Of a DNA stretch of 64,000 nt, positions 39,148-53,600 are shown one piece after another (positions within the stretch are counted from its first letter, which is position 1; every line of letters starts with the position of its first letter). Under the pieces are notes generated by a model. That model ran no database searches. It saw only the letters and a program-made list of their open reading frames with translations, and was not told the DNA's origin. The DNA is from Ahaetulla prasina (Eukaryota; Chordata; Lepidosauria; Squamata; Colubridae), in contig NC_080544.1 in the NCBI RefSeq assembly GCF_028640845.1, positions 59,906,711 to 59,970,710 on the forward strand, read 5' to 3'. The position numbers and the translations under genes are program-made.

Positions 39148-41079
39148 TTTACTGTGAAGTTGCCAACAGCTTTACAATTTCACTAGTTTTGAAGGCTTTT
39201 TATTATTTGTTTGCTTGGTTCCATCTCCTCCCTAAATTCTTATATGTGCTCTCTGCGGTTTTAGTTTAATTGATCTGTAAGTTGCCCACACTGAAGGGTA
39301 GATAAATAAACAGGTTCTTTTTACATAAACTACTAAACTAAATCCAGATATATTCAAGAGGAAGACATTCTAACAGTGGTATTATTGAAAAAAATTATCA
39401 TAGAAATGTCAGAATTTTGACAAAGACAACAATGAGTTAAGCATGCATTTTGAGTAATAGATTGTGCAATATCCTAAACTAATCTTATCCTAATGCTAAA
39501 GAAAAAATCTTTCCACTCCTGAAAAGGCATTTTTGGAGTCAGGCCTGTACGTTTAACCTTAAATGACTAAGCTCAGTAATTGAACATTATGTAATTGGGT
39601 AATGGTAAATAACAATGCTGCTTTTTTTAAAAAAAAGGGAGTTATATTAAATCTCTGAAGACAATTTAGTACTTCATTAAAAGAGCAACTGATCATAGCA
39701 GTAACTACTTTTCCATTAAGAACACACATCTTGTACCAGTCACACTGCATAATAAAAAAATTAAAGAAGTAATCTAAATTTTCTAATAAAAACTGAATCC
39801 CCTATTTAAAAAATGGGGCATCATTGGCAGAAACAGTTTCATCAAATGTAATTAATCCAAGATTCTGAAGGAGAGAAACATTTGTCCCAGAAAAAGACTT
39901 GCAAAATATAACTTTTCTTTTTTACAATTAATGTGCAGTTTGAAAACTTTCAAGAGGTCCTTCTATTGCATGTCCTGTGTATGACATTTGTTCTTTATAT
40001 TATTTTTCCATATTTATATGTGGATACATATTAAAATATTAAAAGGATTTTTAAAATTTAACTGCCTTTTGGTAGCTGATTCAAAAGCATATTATCAAGA
40101 ATAATTCTTTTTTATCATTTGCTTATGGCACAATCTCACCCTCCTGATTTAAAAACCATTAAATTGAATTTACACAACTCATTGATGGGGGGAAAAAGAT
40201 AAGGGCCACCTACTTCCCCATTCTGATATATAAGATGGTGCAATTGACTTTTTAAAAGCCCATATTAGGGGATCTATAAAAAGACACCATGTTCAGCTCC
40301 ACATCAGCTGCATGATTACAATATAAAAAGTTGATGAATAAGTTTTGAATCTGGAAGAGGTTCCTTCAAATCATTTATTGCCAGAGATAAAAGGGGAACT
40401 CTAGGAATTTGACCTCCTCACTGATCAGCTATCATTTAAGCAATAAACCTTGAATCCTTTTACTTACTTGAAGAGCTATAAATAAAACATATTAGCCATA
40501 TTTTACCTAACAACTTGCTTAGAAATAATACAATAAAAACTGTATCACTATGTAAGTTTGATTCTGTGTTTGAGTTCTGTGAGTTCTGCAATGATTTTGT
40601 GCCCTGTTTTAGATTTCCTTACTTGAGTCTCTACCTATGGACCTGTTAATGTCAACTTGAATTTAATATGGTATGGGCTATACAAAATAAAGTAGAATAA
40701 AAATATTTAAATAAATATATGAAACTGGAGCCCCTATGACCCTGCTCAAGAACCTTTTATACCTCTCAGGCATAAATGACAATTCCTTTTGCTGTTGTGT
40801 CCCCATCATTTTGCAGCAACCTGGATCATGGGAGGTGTACCTGCCTCCCTCACTGGCAGATCTAAAGACTGGAATACTCTCTTGATAGTATAATTTGCCT
40901 GAGAGCTACTTACACTGAGAAGAGTCAGCCTTTCATCCTGAAAAATCACAATAAGGGGTTTAGAACATCAATGGGAGGCATGGAAATATTGTTCTCAAAA
41001 TGCTCCATTTCAAGTATTCATTTACAGAAACTGATAGGTAAAATAATTGCTGCATCTGAATTCCTTCCTTTTTTTGCAG
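39148..41079. other. No recognised feature; presumed KAZALD1 intron or 5' flank
   Basis: AT-rich, with no named repeat. It ends in the polypyrimidine tract ttccttcctttttttgcag at 41061-41079, a strong splice acceptor for the first coding exon of KAZALD1. Confidence 0.5.
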
Positions 41080-41692
41080 GCAGTGATGTCTTCGTGGTTT
41101 TGAAAAGGAACAAGTACTGAATGCTCTTCCATCATCTCAGGGATGGTGACAAGTAAGGGTGACAAACAGCTGCCAAGTTCCAGTGGACTAATGAGAATGT
41201 CTCAACCTGCTACCTTAGCTTCTCTACAAGTCACTTTTCTTGTGCTATTTCTCTGCTGGGATGCACTTATTTCGGCACTGCCCATTGGTCCTGATTACTT
41301 GCAACGTGGCTGGCAGAGGCTTCTAGAGGAAGGAGAGAGTTGTGTGGAATGTAGATTGGAAGAATGCCCCACTCCTCGTGGTTGCCTGGCTGGAGTGGTC
41401 CTGGATGCCTGTGACTGTTGTTGGGAATGTGCAAATCTAGAGGGACAGATCTGTGACCTGGACCATACCAACCACTTCTATGGCAAATGTGGGGATCATT
41501 TAGAATGTCGTCTTGATTCGGAAGACCTGCAACATGGTGAGGTGCCTGAGCCCCAGTGCACTTGTTTATCTAACCAAGCTCTTTGTGGCTCTGATGGCAA
41601 AACATATGTTCAGATCTGCAAATTCCAAGAGGTGTTTAATTCCAACCCTGAGGTTAATCTCACTGTAGCTCATGAAGGACCTTGTGAATCAG
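41080..41692 (+). CDS. KAZALD1: KAZALD1 exon with start codon: signal peptide, IGFBP-like and Kazal domains
   Basis: 41080-41190 is 5' UTR after the acceptor at 41079. Coding from 41191: a hydrophobic core (LASLQVTFLVLFLCW) with likely cleavage after the ISA residues. Mature protein starts near LPIGPDYLQRGW. The IGFBP-like part has paired cysteines (SCVECRLEECPTPRGC, DACDCCWECANLEGQ), lacking the exact GCGCC of true IGFBPs. The Kazal part has CTC, LCGSDGKTYVQIC and NLTVAHEGPC. The donor is ag|gtaagc after 41692, phase 1. Reading through the donor would add about 30 residues to a stop near 41787, which is not expected in the mRNA. Confidence 0.95.
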
Positions 41693-44600
41693 GTAAGCTC
41701 CACTGTAGGTCCCTCTTCCCCAATGCCTGTGTGAGTCCAGAAAGGACTGATTTTAAATGTTTTGAAAATAAAATAAATGGGAAATAATGTTTCTACGCTC
41801 TTACATTTTCAAAACAAAAAATGTCTGGTGAAGTAAATAATCTAATGGTTTAAAATTGGATAAGAGAGACTGGTCAAAAACAACCTGGTTTCAATAATTT
41901 TGCAGTTCTCAGAATTTTTTTTCCCACATAATCTGCTATCTAGTCCTTAACGCTAGTACCAAATATTGAATCAGAGGTTTTCTGCATGCACTGCCATTTA
42001 TCTACCATCTTTCTCTACAAGGACTGAACATATTTCTTAATAGTGCACGCTGAGCGTGTATCTATTGTTTCTATGGAGTGTTGCAATCATAAAATTTTTT
42101 AAAAGAATTAAATAATTGAGGATACGGAATCAATGCCTATTGATGAATTCACCCAGGTAAAACAGTCCTCAGCATTAAGATGAACCTGAATATCTGGAAT
42201 TTCACAATGACAGACTGTTACTTTCTAGAGCTAGACAACCCCAAACAATTGTATATAAAAATAATCGCTAGAGTTAAGGTAAGTGCTAGAAATATTTCAT
42301 GTGTAACAAACATTATATATTAGGGATATCAAGTGTCATCTGGCATACACATTGGTCTGCATTGATATACTATTCTAGGAATTCATAATATAGCAGAACT
42401 TGGTAAATCAAACCAGACTAGATATTGTTCTAGATGCCTGGTACTAAAACAGCGTTTACATATTACACATCTCTTCTGTAATAATTGTAAGGACCGCTAC
42501 AAGCTAGGTTTGTGGCTTAGTATCCCATTTCTTGTCACCAAATATGAAGTTACAAAGATACAACGTATGTACAAAATCTTATGAGATACTGAGATGACGC
42601 TATTACAAACTGGTAATAATCGGGGGTTAGACCTGCAAGTGCTGAAGGAACTACCTCTAATACGATCTCCTTATCACAAGGAAAGGAGATATCCTGAAAT
42701 AGAAGAATAAACTAGGGTTCCATGTTGGTGATGGTACAGTAACGAAAAGCAAATTTAGGCTGGTTGTCGAGAAACAGAAAAGAATGTGGGGAGATAGGAT
42801 TGTGATACTGGAAGAAGTGAATGTTTCTAATAGTTGGTCTCACAATGCTACGCGTTATTGAAAAAAAACAATGCTGAAAGATTAGAAGCTGCTTTCTAAT
42901 AAAACATAAATTATTCATCTAGCCTGGCATCTAATATCTAACTGGCAGGGCAAGCTGGGGTAAAAATCTATCTCATTGCTACTGAACTTTGTAAAAATCA
43001 GAACAAAACTCTGGAGGTTCCAGAGCTTGAATAAAAGTCATTCTGTATGCAGAACTTGTGCTCAACCTAGCAGCCAGCTACCATCTCTCCCCAGGCATCA
43101 AAGCTTAAAACAAGAGGAAAAGTGAGTTAGCTGGAAAGCTTAAGTCAAATCCAAGCATTTGACAATAAAGCAAGCTGATTAGCAGCTGCCACAAAGCTGT
43201 CATGTTTCCTCAGCAACAGGAGGCAGCAGCAACATCCCTAGAAAGCATTTCATTTAAACGACTGCGACAAAGCCCCGGACCACCGTTTAGGGGCCAAGGG
43301 CCCTTGTTCACAGATGTGCCATGATGATGCAAATACATTCTTTATTACAGCTGCTGATGGCCTGGCAAAGCAGCACTATTTAGCTCAATCATAAAAGGTT
43401 TTCCATTGAAAGGAAACTGGGAGTATAGTGCAATAGTTCATTTATTTATCCTATTTATATGACCATCCATCTCAAACATATGACTCTAGGCGGTGATCAA
43501 AAAGTAAAAGATAAAGTACCATAAAGCCAATAAAAAACAAACATAGGAGCTGAGATTAAATAAAACCACAACATACTTCATCAGTATAATAAAGCCCAGG
43601 GCTTGATTCCAAGCTAGGTTTTTAAGGCCTTCTTGAAAGCCTATAGGGTTGGAACAAGCCTAATCTGCAGAAGAATGATGTTCCAGAGGGCAAGCATTAC
43701 AATAGAAAAGACTTTTCTCTATGGACCCACCCAATGACTTTCCCTAGTGGATGGGACCTAGAACATGCCTTTCCTGTTGGACCTCATGAGACAAGTGAGG
43801 TGAGACAGTCCTGAAAATAACCTGGTCCCATTTCCTTGCCATTTTGAAAAGTTCAGATGCTACAAAAAAATAAATAAAAATAAGACAGGCCTTGACTACA
43901 AGCTAACTATCCAAAGGTGAGAGTGATTTAATCACCATATGATTAAAGGATCTCTTGAAATATGTACTAAATGGTAACTTGTAGGAATCATCATCTCTAA
44001 AATTGAGCAGAAAAGGTAATACCTTCAAGAACAAATAATCTAGAGATTCTTGGCTTCTCAGATCTTTTTTTGGCCTTTCCTAGAGCCCCATATTGTATCT
44101 CCTCCTTATGATATCTGGAACATCACTGGGCAAGATGTGATCTTTGGCTGTGAGGTCTTTGCATTTCCCATGGCATCTATTGAATGGAGGAAAGAGGGTC
44201 TGGATATGCTGCTTCCTGGAGATGACCCCCACATTTCAGTTCAGGTAACCCTGAAAATCTAATCTACCCTCAAACAGTGGTTATTTGTGTATATGGGGAA
44301 TATGGTCCTCCCTTTAGCTCTTTGTAATGTATATGGTCCTAAAGTGTCACTATTCATATTTAATTATTTTGTCAGATTTATTCCCACTTTCCCCCTAGAA
44401 GCTCAAGATGGCATATGTAATATTGACTTCTTTTTGTTGTTGTTCCAACAACAACACTGTGAAGTTTGGCTGAGAGAGAGGGACGAGTCCAAGTCATCAA
44501 CTGAGCTTTCATGATTGAGGGTGGGCTTGAACCAGAATCTCCTAGGTGAGAACTTTAATAATAATATCAAATTGGCTCTCAAAGTTCTTCAGAAGTTGTA

Positions 44601-47600
44601 TAAGATGGAAGATCTGAAGAACTTTGAGAGCCAATTTGATATTATTATTAAAGTTTACAACTTCTGCTTGCTTAACAAAAGACGGACTTGCTTAACAAAT
44701 GACAGCCAGCTTTGGACATGCGCAGATTTCTTCAAATAACCTTCTTTGGGGGTTTTGTTTGTTTTGCTTTTTTTTTTTTTTTGGCACTGCTCAAAATACA
44801 ATTAACCAATGAACTATTCTCCATTTTTCTTTTGTTTTTCTTACTGCAAGCTTTAATTACCATTCCATTTTTACTGCTTGTTCTCTTGCTGGCCACAGTT
44901 ACACACATTTGCATTAGCAATTGAAATATTGTGGTGATCTGTGAATGTTCCTAACATGGATCTTCACAGAGGTTAACAAGCTTGGGAAGCCAGCCTGAAA
45001 TAGAACATAAAAGGCTGCAAAGTACTTAGTGTTACACCCTTCCATTTAAAGGGTGTGTGAGGAAATCCTAGGAATCATTTATGGAAACTAAAATTTCTAC
45101 TATTATATGGAATGTTTGGGTGGGGTAAAAGCATATGTCAAGTCACAGTCTGGTTAGGGGTCTGGGATAGTTCCATATTATGTCAAGAGAAACAGTAGGA
45201 TATGTTTGTGATAGCATCTATCGTTTAAAAAAAGAGACATTTTTGTTCCTTGCATTGTTGTATCAAACTTTAACTACCTCTTTGACATAAGTACAATCAC
45301 ACTAGTCCAAGAAAATAGATGAGGAAAATACAACTGAACAAATTAAATTGGAACCAGGAATTGCTTTCCTACAAGAAAAAGCTAAAACAATGGGAAAATC
45401 TCCAGAGAGAATGTCTGCTGCTATGAGTTAATTAAAAATAGTCTGGGTGTAATGCTACAGAATATGTTGCATCAGAAATCTTTAGTGGAAGAATAGATAT
45501 TAAGAAAGATTACCAAGATCCTATTGCACTGCTAAATCTGTATGCAGCATGGAATTTGGAGACCTTTTTTAGACAGTGGGATTTTAAGAATGTAAGCCTG
45601 CACACATTTATCTTAAGTGAAGTGTAGGGAAAAGAACGATTGTATAGGCATATGGACCCTTCAGGCTTTACAAAAGATTTGATTTTCATATACAAACAAT
45701 TCCACCCTTTCATTATCATTGTCTTCATGCAATTTTTTTTTTTGCATACTTGCTCTTCATGCATGTATATAAATCGTCACACTTGCAATTGTACACATGA
45801 AGTTTCCTCACCTAGAGATGTTAATCCAACAGTGGGAGAAACTAAAGATGTGTGAGCAATGTCAAGGGACAGAGTGACTTGGAATTAGTGTTATGTGAGG
45901 GTAAATATTGTTTTGCTAATGTGGTGAAGTAAATAAAATGTTGGGTGTGGATCTCATGGGGTACAATGTTTTCTCTCTTGTATTTCTGTAGGGCAGATAT
46001 TCTAAAATCCCTTTAGTTGAGCGTGTGGACTCATTTGAACTGGAAACTAAAACAATACAACATACTAGCACCTAGTATAGGGCTCTCCATAGAAAAAATA
46101 TGCCATGGAGTAATATGCCATGCCAATACCCAGGCAGAATGGATGTCAGGCTGTTACGAGATGAAATATCCAAATTATCCACATAGCAGCCAGATTTTGT
46201 ATAGCTGCAGTGAAAAAGGCTGATCATGCCATTTTATTGATTCATGTTTTAATGTTAAATCTGACTCATTCAGCAAGTCAAAGACTTTGACTTTTGCTAA
46301 CAGAAGTTTGCTGGTGGAATTTGACAGAAAAGTTTCTAACAAATTTTCTAAGGAGACTGAAAGTTTGTACTTCAGCTCATCTGAGAACTAGAAACAGGTG
46401 GAAATACAAGACTTTCTCCTAGTGCTGTTCCACCCCCCACCCACTCCGCAAAGATGAGTGGATAGAAATATGTAGTTATGACCTGGAGCGCTTGTGGAAT
46501 ATTTGCGTACCTACCTGAGAGAATCTTGACCTATATTCACAGCAGGTCCAAACTTGTGTATTTTTCGAAGAAAAAGTGAAGATTGGAGCAATAAGGAGGC
46601 GCTTCAGCTGATGAGAAAGAATTTATCAGATCATAGTAAAGAAACACTACAATGGAAACTGATAGTAGAATCAACACTCTATAAGGAAGAAACTCAAATA
46701 AAAATGTTGTCATAGCATGGTTTCAAGATTCTTCCTCAGATGATGAATCATTTCCAGAAATCTATGTTGCCAGGCATATGGAACCTGACCTCAACTTTCT
46801 TAAAATGAACACTACAATTTTGACCCAAACCCGGAACTTTCTCCATCTAGCCTCAAATAAGCCAGCAGTTGAAAAGTGAACAACAATGGGCAGAGAGAAT
46901 AGGAGCATTCAACTTCACAAAGAGACAGCAAGACTTTGCAAAATTACTCAGGACAAATCTGCTAGGGGAAACCAAATTTGCTCAAAGTTAAAACAGGATC
47001 AGAAGCAGCTGCTATCTAAGGATAATCATGGACTTGTATCCCAGAATAATGCTATTCTGTGATGACTCCATGAAATTCCTACTGCAGTCTCCTCACTATC
47101 AGGTTTTTTTTCCTGGAAATTTGACTTAGTTTAGTTTGGATTCATAACCTTGCTGTTATTTTTCCCGTAGTGCATAGTTTGCTTGTAAGATAGCTTTCAC
47201 ATGTATAGACCTGGACTGGATTAATTACCTTGAGATAAGCCTGACATATTTATTGCTATTGAAGCAGATAGCTATAGCCATTTGTGAGGCCTTGATAGGA
47301 ATAAGCCTAGTGAACGAAAATAACCAGAATCAAGAGACAAAGATACATAAATATATTGTGCACCATGTATTCAGAAATAGTTTCCAGGCCTTTGTGGCTT
47401 AAATGGGCTCAGATAATTCAGAAAAAGAGTTGCTGCAGGATGGAACACAATAAATCCTTAAAAGGTAGAGGGAGATGCAACTGTGACAAAGAAGAACTAT
47501 GGTAATTGGTAATCCTCCCCTATGAAAATAAAATTTAATAAAATAAATAAATAAATGAAGAAGTGAAACATGTTTATATTTACCAGACACATTAGCTTGT

Positions 47601-50600
47601 GAGGTGTACTGATTGCTAGGAGCAATCCTTAAGGATACAGCAAATAACATCCTAAGCATTTCAGATCTAACAATTACTGTTCTCTGCTGATACCTATGGT
47701 GTAGGACAAAACAGCATAGACTTTAGCAATCTTAGAAAAAGGTCAAGACTTTGGGGGCTCAGACAGTATTCTTATCATTCATGCAAATGGAACAAACATC
47801 CTTTCTTACAGATGATTCCCTGGATACCCAAAATGTGTTGACAGGAGTTGGTTTCTGGAACCATGGTCTGTGATAATTATATGAATGTGGGTTGTAGAAT
47901 GAAATTTTTAGAAAGTGATCATGTATTGCTGGAGTTCTTGATTTTAAGGGAAACCAAGTCTGAGCAGAATCAAACATATGTTTTGGTTCTCACAAAAATG
48001 GATTTTCATGTAAGCTAATACAACTAGAATTTCATGGTAGGAAAATCTTGTGAAAACCTGAATATGAATCAACAAGGAAAATGCAGCTTGGTTCCCTTTT
48101 ATTGTGTTTGGATCAAATTTTATTTTGTACTGTGTCCAGATCTGGGCATAACACTTTAAGAAGGATTCGGAGAAACAGGAACAAACTTAGAAAGGCAGTG
48201 AGGATGATTAGGATAGTATAAACTAAAGCCTTTGAAAAGAGATTCAAGGTGCTAGGCATAAGAAGAGAAAATAGATAGGGGGATAGCACTCTTTAAATAT
48301 CTGATAGGAAATCACACTGAAAAAAGCAATACCTTCTCTTTATTGCTTCAATACACAGAATAATGAATTTAAGTTAGAGAAAAATAGATTCCAACTGAAT
48401 TCTAAGAAAAAAATTCTTTTTTTAAACAGTCAAACCAATTACCCAGGGAAGTTGGCTCCCCTTCATTCTAATCAAAGTGGTCAAACCAAGACTTAGTAGC
48501 CATTCATCGAGGCTGCTTTAATTTGGATTTATGCCCTAAGCATTGGATGAAGCAAAGGCTTAGTTGCCCTTTTCCAATTCCATGCTTCTCCCAGTGGCTG
48601 AATTTGGCCCAGTCACTCCATTTTAAAGAAGTTTGTTTTACAGGATTGTTGCTGTGGAGATTAGATGATGATAGACTGAATTCCTTGATGGATATAAATC
48701 CATCAAGTAAAATATAAATTTTGAACTGTCTGATCAGTATAATAGTACTCTGCAATATAATATATCTCCAAAATATTAAGAGATGAGTTTTCTAGCAATT
48801 TGGAGTGCTATTATCAAACTTTGGGTATCTTTCCCCATGACTCTGTAACAACCCCCGCCCCTGCCAATACATTACACATTTTGGAATCTGTTTCAATTTT
48901 GCAGTGCTGTTAGATAACTAAATGGTTACTCCAAGGCAGTTTTTTTTAAAATCTGTCAATTCATTATGCAACATCTTTTTTTGGGTGCAATTCACTGTTC
49001 TGTTCTGACCTGATAGTGAAAGGAAAAATCTGGATGTAGGCATTCACATAGAGACATGGATTCCGTGTATCCTATTTACAGAGAAGACTAAGAAATGAAG
49101 ACAATATGTGGGCAACTTCCAAACTTCCTCATTTAGGCTTTAAAAGAAGAAAGAGAACATTTACTGCTGTTAGTTCCATCTGTAAATAATTTAGATTATT
49201 TTCCATTATGGAAAGAACAGCAGCATACATTGGTATTTTACATCAGTCTGAAATGTCTAGCACAGAAATACATATGCATATTATGTGCATATAGGATTAA
49301 ATGCATGCTTTTTTAAAAAAACCTTGTTCCCTAAGCATTGTGTATGTTGTAATCACACACCCACAATGTGCTTTGGAATCAGGCTAAAGAAAGAGTCAAA
49401 AATAGGATGGAATCCAACACTTTCCAAATATATAGGGAGATGATGCGATGAGCTGCTTTCCCTAACCAGTGGGAATACAAAAACAGCAGAGCTGAAAACT
49501 GTAAAAAGACAAATTTCAAAGTGCAATGTTAAATATATATCCATGAATTTAGTAATTAAACATATTTTTCTATTGTTTTTTTATTTATATATTTTGTAAC
49601 ACAGTATATATAAGCATAAGCATGAAATAACTAAACAATACATAAGCATATATATAAGCATGAGTATTTAATAACTATATTCATTGGATATAATGAAAGG
49701 GAACAATAGGACAGGAACGGTAGGCACGCTTGTGCTCTTATGCACGCCCCTTACAGACCTCTTAGGAATGGGGTGAGGCCAATAGTAGACAGTTTTTGGC
49801 TGAAGCTTTGGGGATTTTAGGAAGAGACCACAGAGTCAGGTAGTGTACTCCAAGTATTAACAACTCTGTTACTGAAGTCATATTTTCTACAATCAAGATT
49901 GGAACGGTTAACATTAAGCTTAAATCTATTGTGTGCTCGTGTATTGTTGCAATTGAAGCTGAAGTAGTCTTGAAGTTGTGGTGCCTGCCTTTCCACCAAT
50001 CTGCCCCTGAGATTCAGATGGTCCCAATTCACTTAGTTTGGAGGAAAGCTTTAAAAACTTGGCTTTTACTCCAGGTTTAGTCTAAAATGATAGATGAATC
50101 CATCTTCTGGAAGGTGGAGTATATATGATAGGTGCAATATGTTATCTAATGGGTTGGTAATCAAATTCATTTCTTTTGTTCAAATTCATTTCTTTTTTGA
50201 ATTCATTTTGAATTCAAATTCAAATTCATTTCTTTTGTTGATATAAGTTTTTTTAAAACTTGCAATAATATTTGGAGATTTTTATTTGATATACACTACA
50301 CAAAGTTGCAGTTATACAAAGTTAGGTGACTATATAAATCTAAATGGTGTGTAGTATGATGATGGAGACTTTCTCAGATAAAATGCTCAATATAATAGTT
50401 CTGCCAAAAGACAGATAACATGTTTGATGTTCTAAGTTTGCAGATTTTTGAACTCAGAAAAATACCAAATGTTTTTTTAAGATATACTGATTAGAAGCAT
50501 ATATTTGCATGAATTAGTAGATGTGATTGTATAAAACCATATAATTCAGGGAGCTGTGCTGAAGCCAACACTTCATCCTACATGAGTTATATTTTAGAAT

Positions 50601-53600
50601 ATTAAGCAATAAACTTTACGTTACATGTGGACTATCTCTATAGCCTTTTGTGAAAATCCGCATAAACTTGATTCCTTTTTCATGTGTAACAAAAGAATAA
50701 CATAAACAATATTTGTAACAATAATGTTACAAAGAAACAAAACAGGATGAACCAAAAATAAAGCATGGGGAAAATAAAGGAAAACTTTGAACTTATTCTA
50801 AATTAACTCCAAATTGAAATTATATGAATTTAGATCTGGGCAACTTGCAAGTAATTTGCATTTATTACATTGTCTTTTGCCATGTATGTGTCACTCCAAT
50901 TCAGAAACTCTGAGTGGTTTATAATAACCAAATACAAAGTAGGATAAAAGCAATAGAAAGAAACTCAATACAGCTCATAACATCCAGCCCAGTGGATCTG
51001 CAAATTGGATAATCTTTCATTAACCCGCTCCAGAAGGGGTGTCTTTTTACAACGCTTCATAGCTAATGAAGAGAGAGTGTTCTAATATCTGATGTAGGCT
51101 GTTGTAGAAGAGAAGGACTATCACTGAAATTTTTTTGAAAAAGGGGTTCCTGCATTGGAGGAGGGATTCTCAGCAAGCCTTTGCTTTGTAATCTCATCAG
51201 TTGAGCAAATTCAACCCAGGGCAGAGGGTTTCACAAATATCCAGATCCTAAGCCAAATGGAATTAATTCAACAAAATACTTTTTAAATATGGATTTAATC
51301 CCTCAGAAGATGTAGAGTAAGGATTGTTTTTAATTTCTGTATGTTGGAAGTACGGTTTGGGCCTACTCTACAGAATCGCTGTGTTGCTTTAAGGTTTATA
51401 AAGTATTAAATAGAGTGTTCAGAAAAGAAATGAGTCAAATATGTTGAATATGAATTACTGTATATCTATATCAACCAATCCATTACCCTTCACCTAGAAA
51501 CAAACAATCTACTCTCTAATAAACAATTTGGTTTCAGAAAAAAATTATCATGTAACTTACAACTTCTGCACTGCAAAAACATATGGACTACAAATCTTGA
51601 TCAAGGCAAAACAATAGATGCAAACTACATAGACTTCTGTAAAGCTTTTGACTCAGTGGTATATGACAAACTTCTCCTAAAACTAAAATCCTACAGCATC
51701 TCCAGACCCCTCCACAATTGGATAACAGCGTTCCTGTCAAACAGACAACAAATGGTCAAAATAGGCAGTGCCCTATCAAATCCTGTTCCTGTCAATAGCG
51801 GCGTTCCCCAAGGCAGTGTTCTTGGACCAACACTCTTCATATTATACATTAATGATCTCTGTGACCATATTAAAAGTAATTGTGTTCTTTTCGCTGATGA
51901 TGTCAAACTATTTAACACTACCAACAATACAGCTACCCTTCAAAAAGACCTTGACTTTGTGTCAGAATGGTCAAAAACTTGGCAACTCCAAATCTCAACG
52001 AGCAAATGCTCTGTCTTACACATTGGAAAAAAGAATCTAAACACTAAATACAAACTCAATGGACATTACCTTACAGATGACCCCCCACCCTGTTAAAGAC
52101 CTTGGAGTTTTCATATCCAATGATCTATGTGCCAAAGCCCAATGCAACTACATCGCAAAAAAGGCTTTAAGAGTTGTAAACCTAATCTTATTTATTTATT
52201 TGATTTTTATACCGCCCTTCTCCCGAAGGACTCAGGGCGGTGTACAGGCAGAATAAAACAAGCAATACAAAATACAATTAAAATGCAATTTAAAAAACTT
52301 ATTAAATTAGCCTGAGAATTTAAAAAATTACCTTACACTAAAAACCCCATTTAAAATTAATAAAAATTTACCATTTAAAATTCAATTCAAGCCAGCCCCG
52401 CGCGAATAAAAAGGTGTGTCTTCAGTTCGCGGCGGAAAGTCCGAAGGTCAGGTATTTGGCGTAAGCCTGGGGGAAGCTCGTTCCAGAGTGTGGGAGCCCC
52501 CACAGAGAAGGCCCTTCCCCTGGGGGCCGCCAGCCAACATTGTTTGGCGGACGGCACCCTGAGAAGTCCCTCTCTGTGAGAGCGTACGGGTCGGTGGGAG
52601 GCATGTGGTAACAGCAGGCGGTCCCGTAAGTACCCGGGCCCTAAGCCATGGAGCGCTTTAAAGATCGTAACCAACACCTTAAAGTGCACCCGGAAGGCCA
52701 CAGGTAGCCAGTGCAGTCTGCGCAGGAGCGGTGTTACATGGGAGCTACGCAGAGCTCCCTCTATCACCCGCGCAGCTGCATTCTGGACTAACTGAAGCCT
52801 CCGAGTGCACTTCAGGGGGAGCCCCATGTAGAGAGCATTACAATAATCCAAGCGAGAGGTAGCAGGCGCATGAGTGACTGTGCACAAGGCATCCCGATCA
52901 AGGAAGGCGCAACTGCCGAACCAGGCGAACCTGGTGGAAGGCCCTCCTGGAGCGGCCGTCAAATGATCTTCAAACGACAGCCGATCATCCAGGAGGACAC
53001 CCAAGTTGCGCACCCTGTCCTTTGGGGCCAATAACTGCCTCCAACAGTCAACTGCGGCTACAGTTGACTGAATCGAGATGCCGGCATCCACAGCCACTCC
53101 GTCTTGGAGGATTAAGCTTGAGCCTGTTTCTCCCCATCCAGACCCGTCGGCTTCCAAACACCGGGACAGCACTTCAACAACTTCATTGGGGTGGCCGGGG
53201 TGGAAAAATACAGCTGGGTGTCATCAGCGTACTGTTGATATCTCACCCGAAGCCACTGATGATCTCACCCAACGGTTTCATGTAGATGTTGAACAGCAGG
53301 CGAGAGAATCGACCCCTGCGGGACCCCACAAGTGAGGCACCTCGCGGCCGACCTCTGCCCCCCTGTCAACACCGTCTGCGACGGTCGGAGATAGGAGGAG
53401 AACCACCGATACACGGTGCCTCCCACTCCCAATCCCCCCAACCGGCGCAGCAAGATACCATGGTCGATGGTATCAAAAGCCGCTGAGAGGTCTAATAGGA
53501 CCAGGGCAGAGGAGTACCCCCTGTCCCTGGCCCGCCAGAGATCATCCACCAATGCGACCAAAGCTGTCTCCGTGCTGTATCCGGGTCGAAAGCCGGACTG

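Noticed and set aside
41693..41787. Read-through extension of the KAZALD1 first coding exon
   Set aside because: A strong donor (ag|gtaagc) and exact phase match with the next Ig exon show that this is intron.
42590..42920. Possible degraded coding fragment
   Set aside because: Short peptides on both strands were examined but no domain could be recognised.
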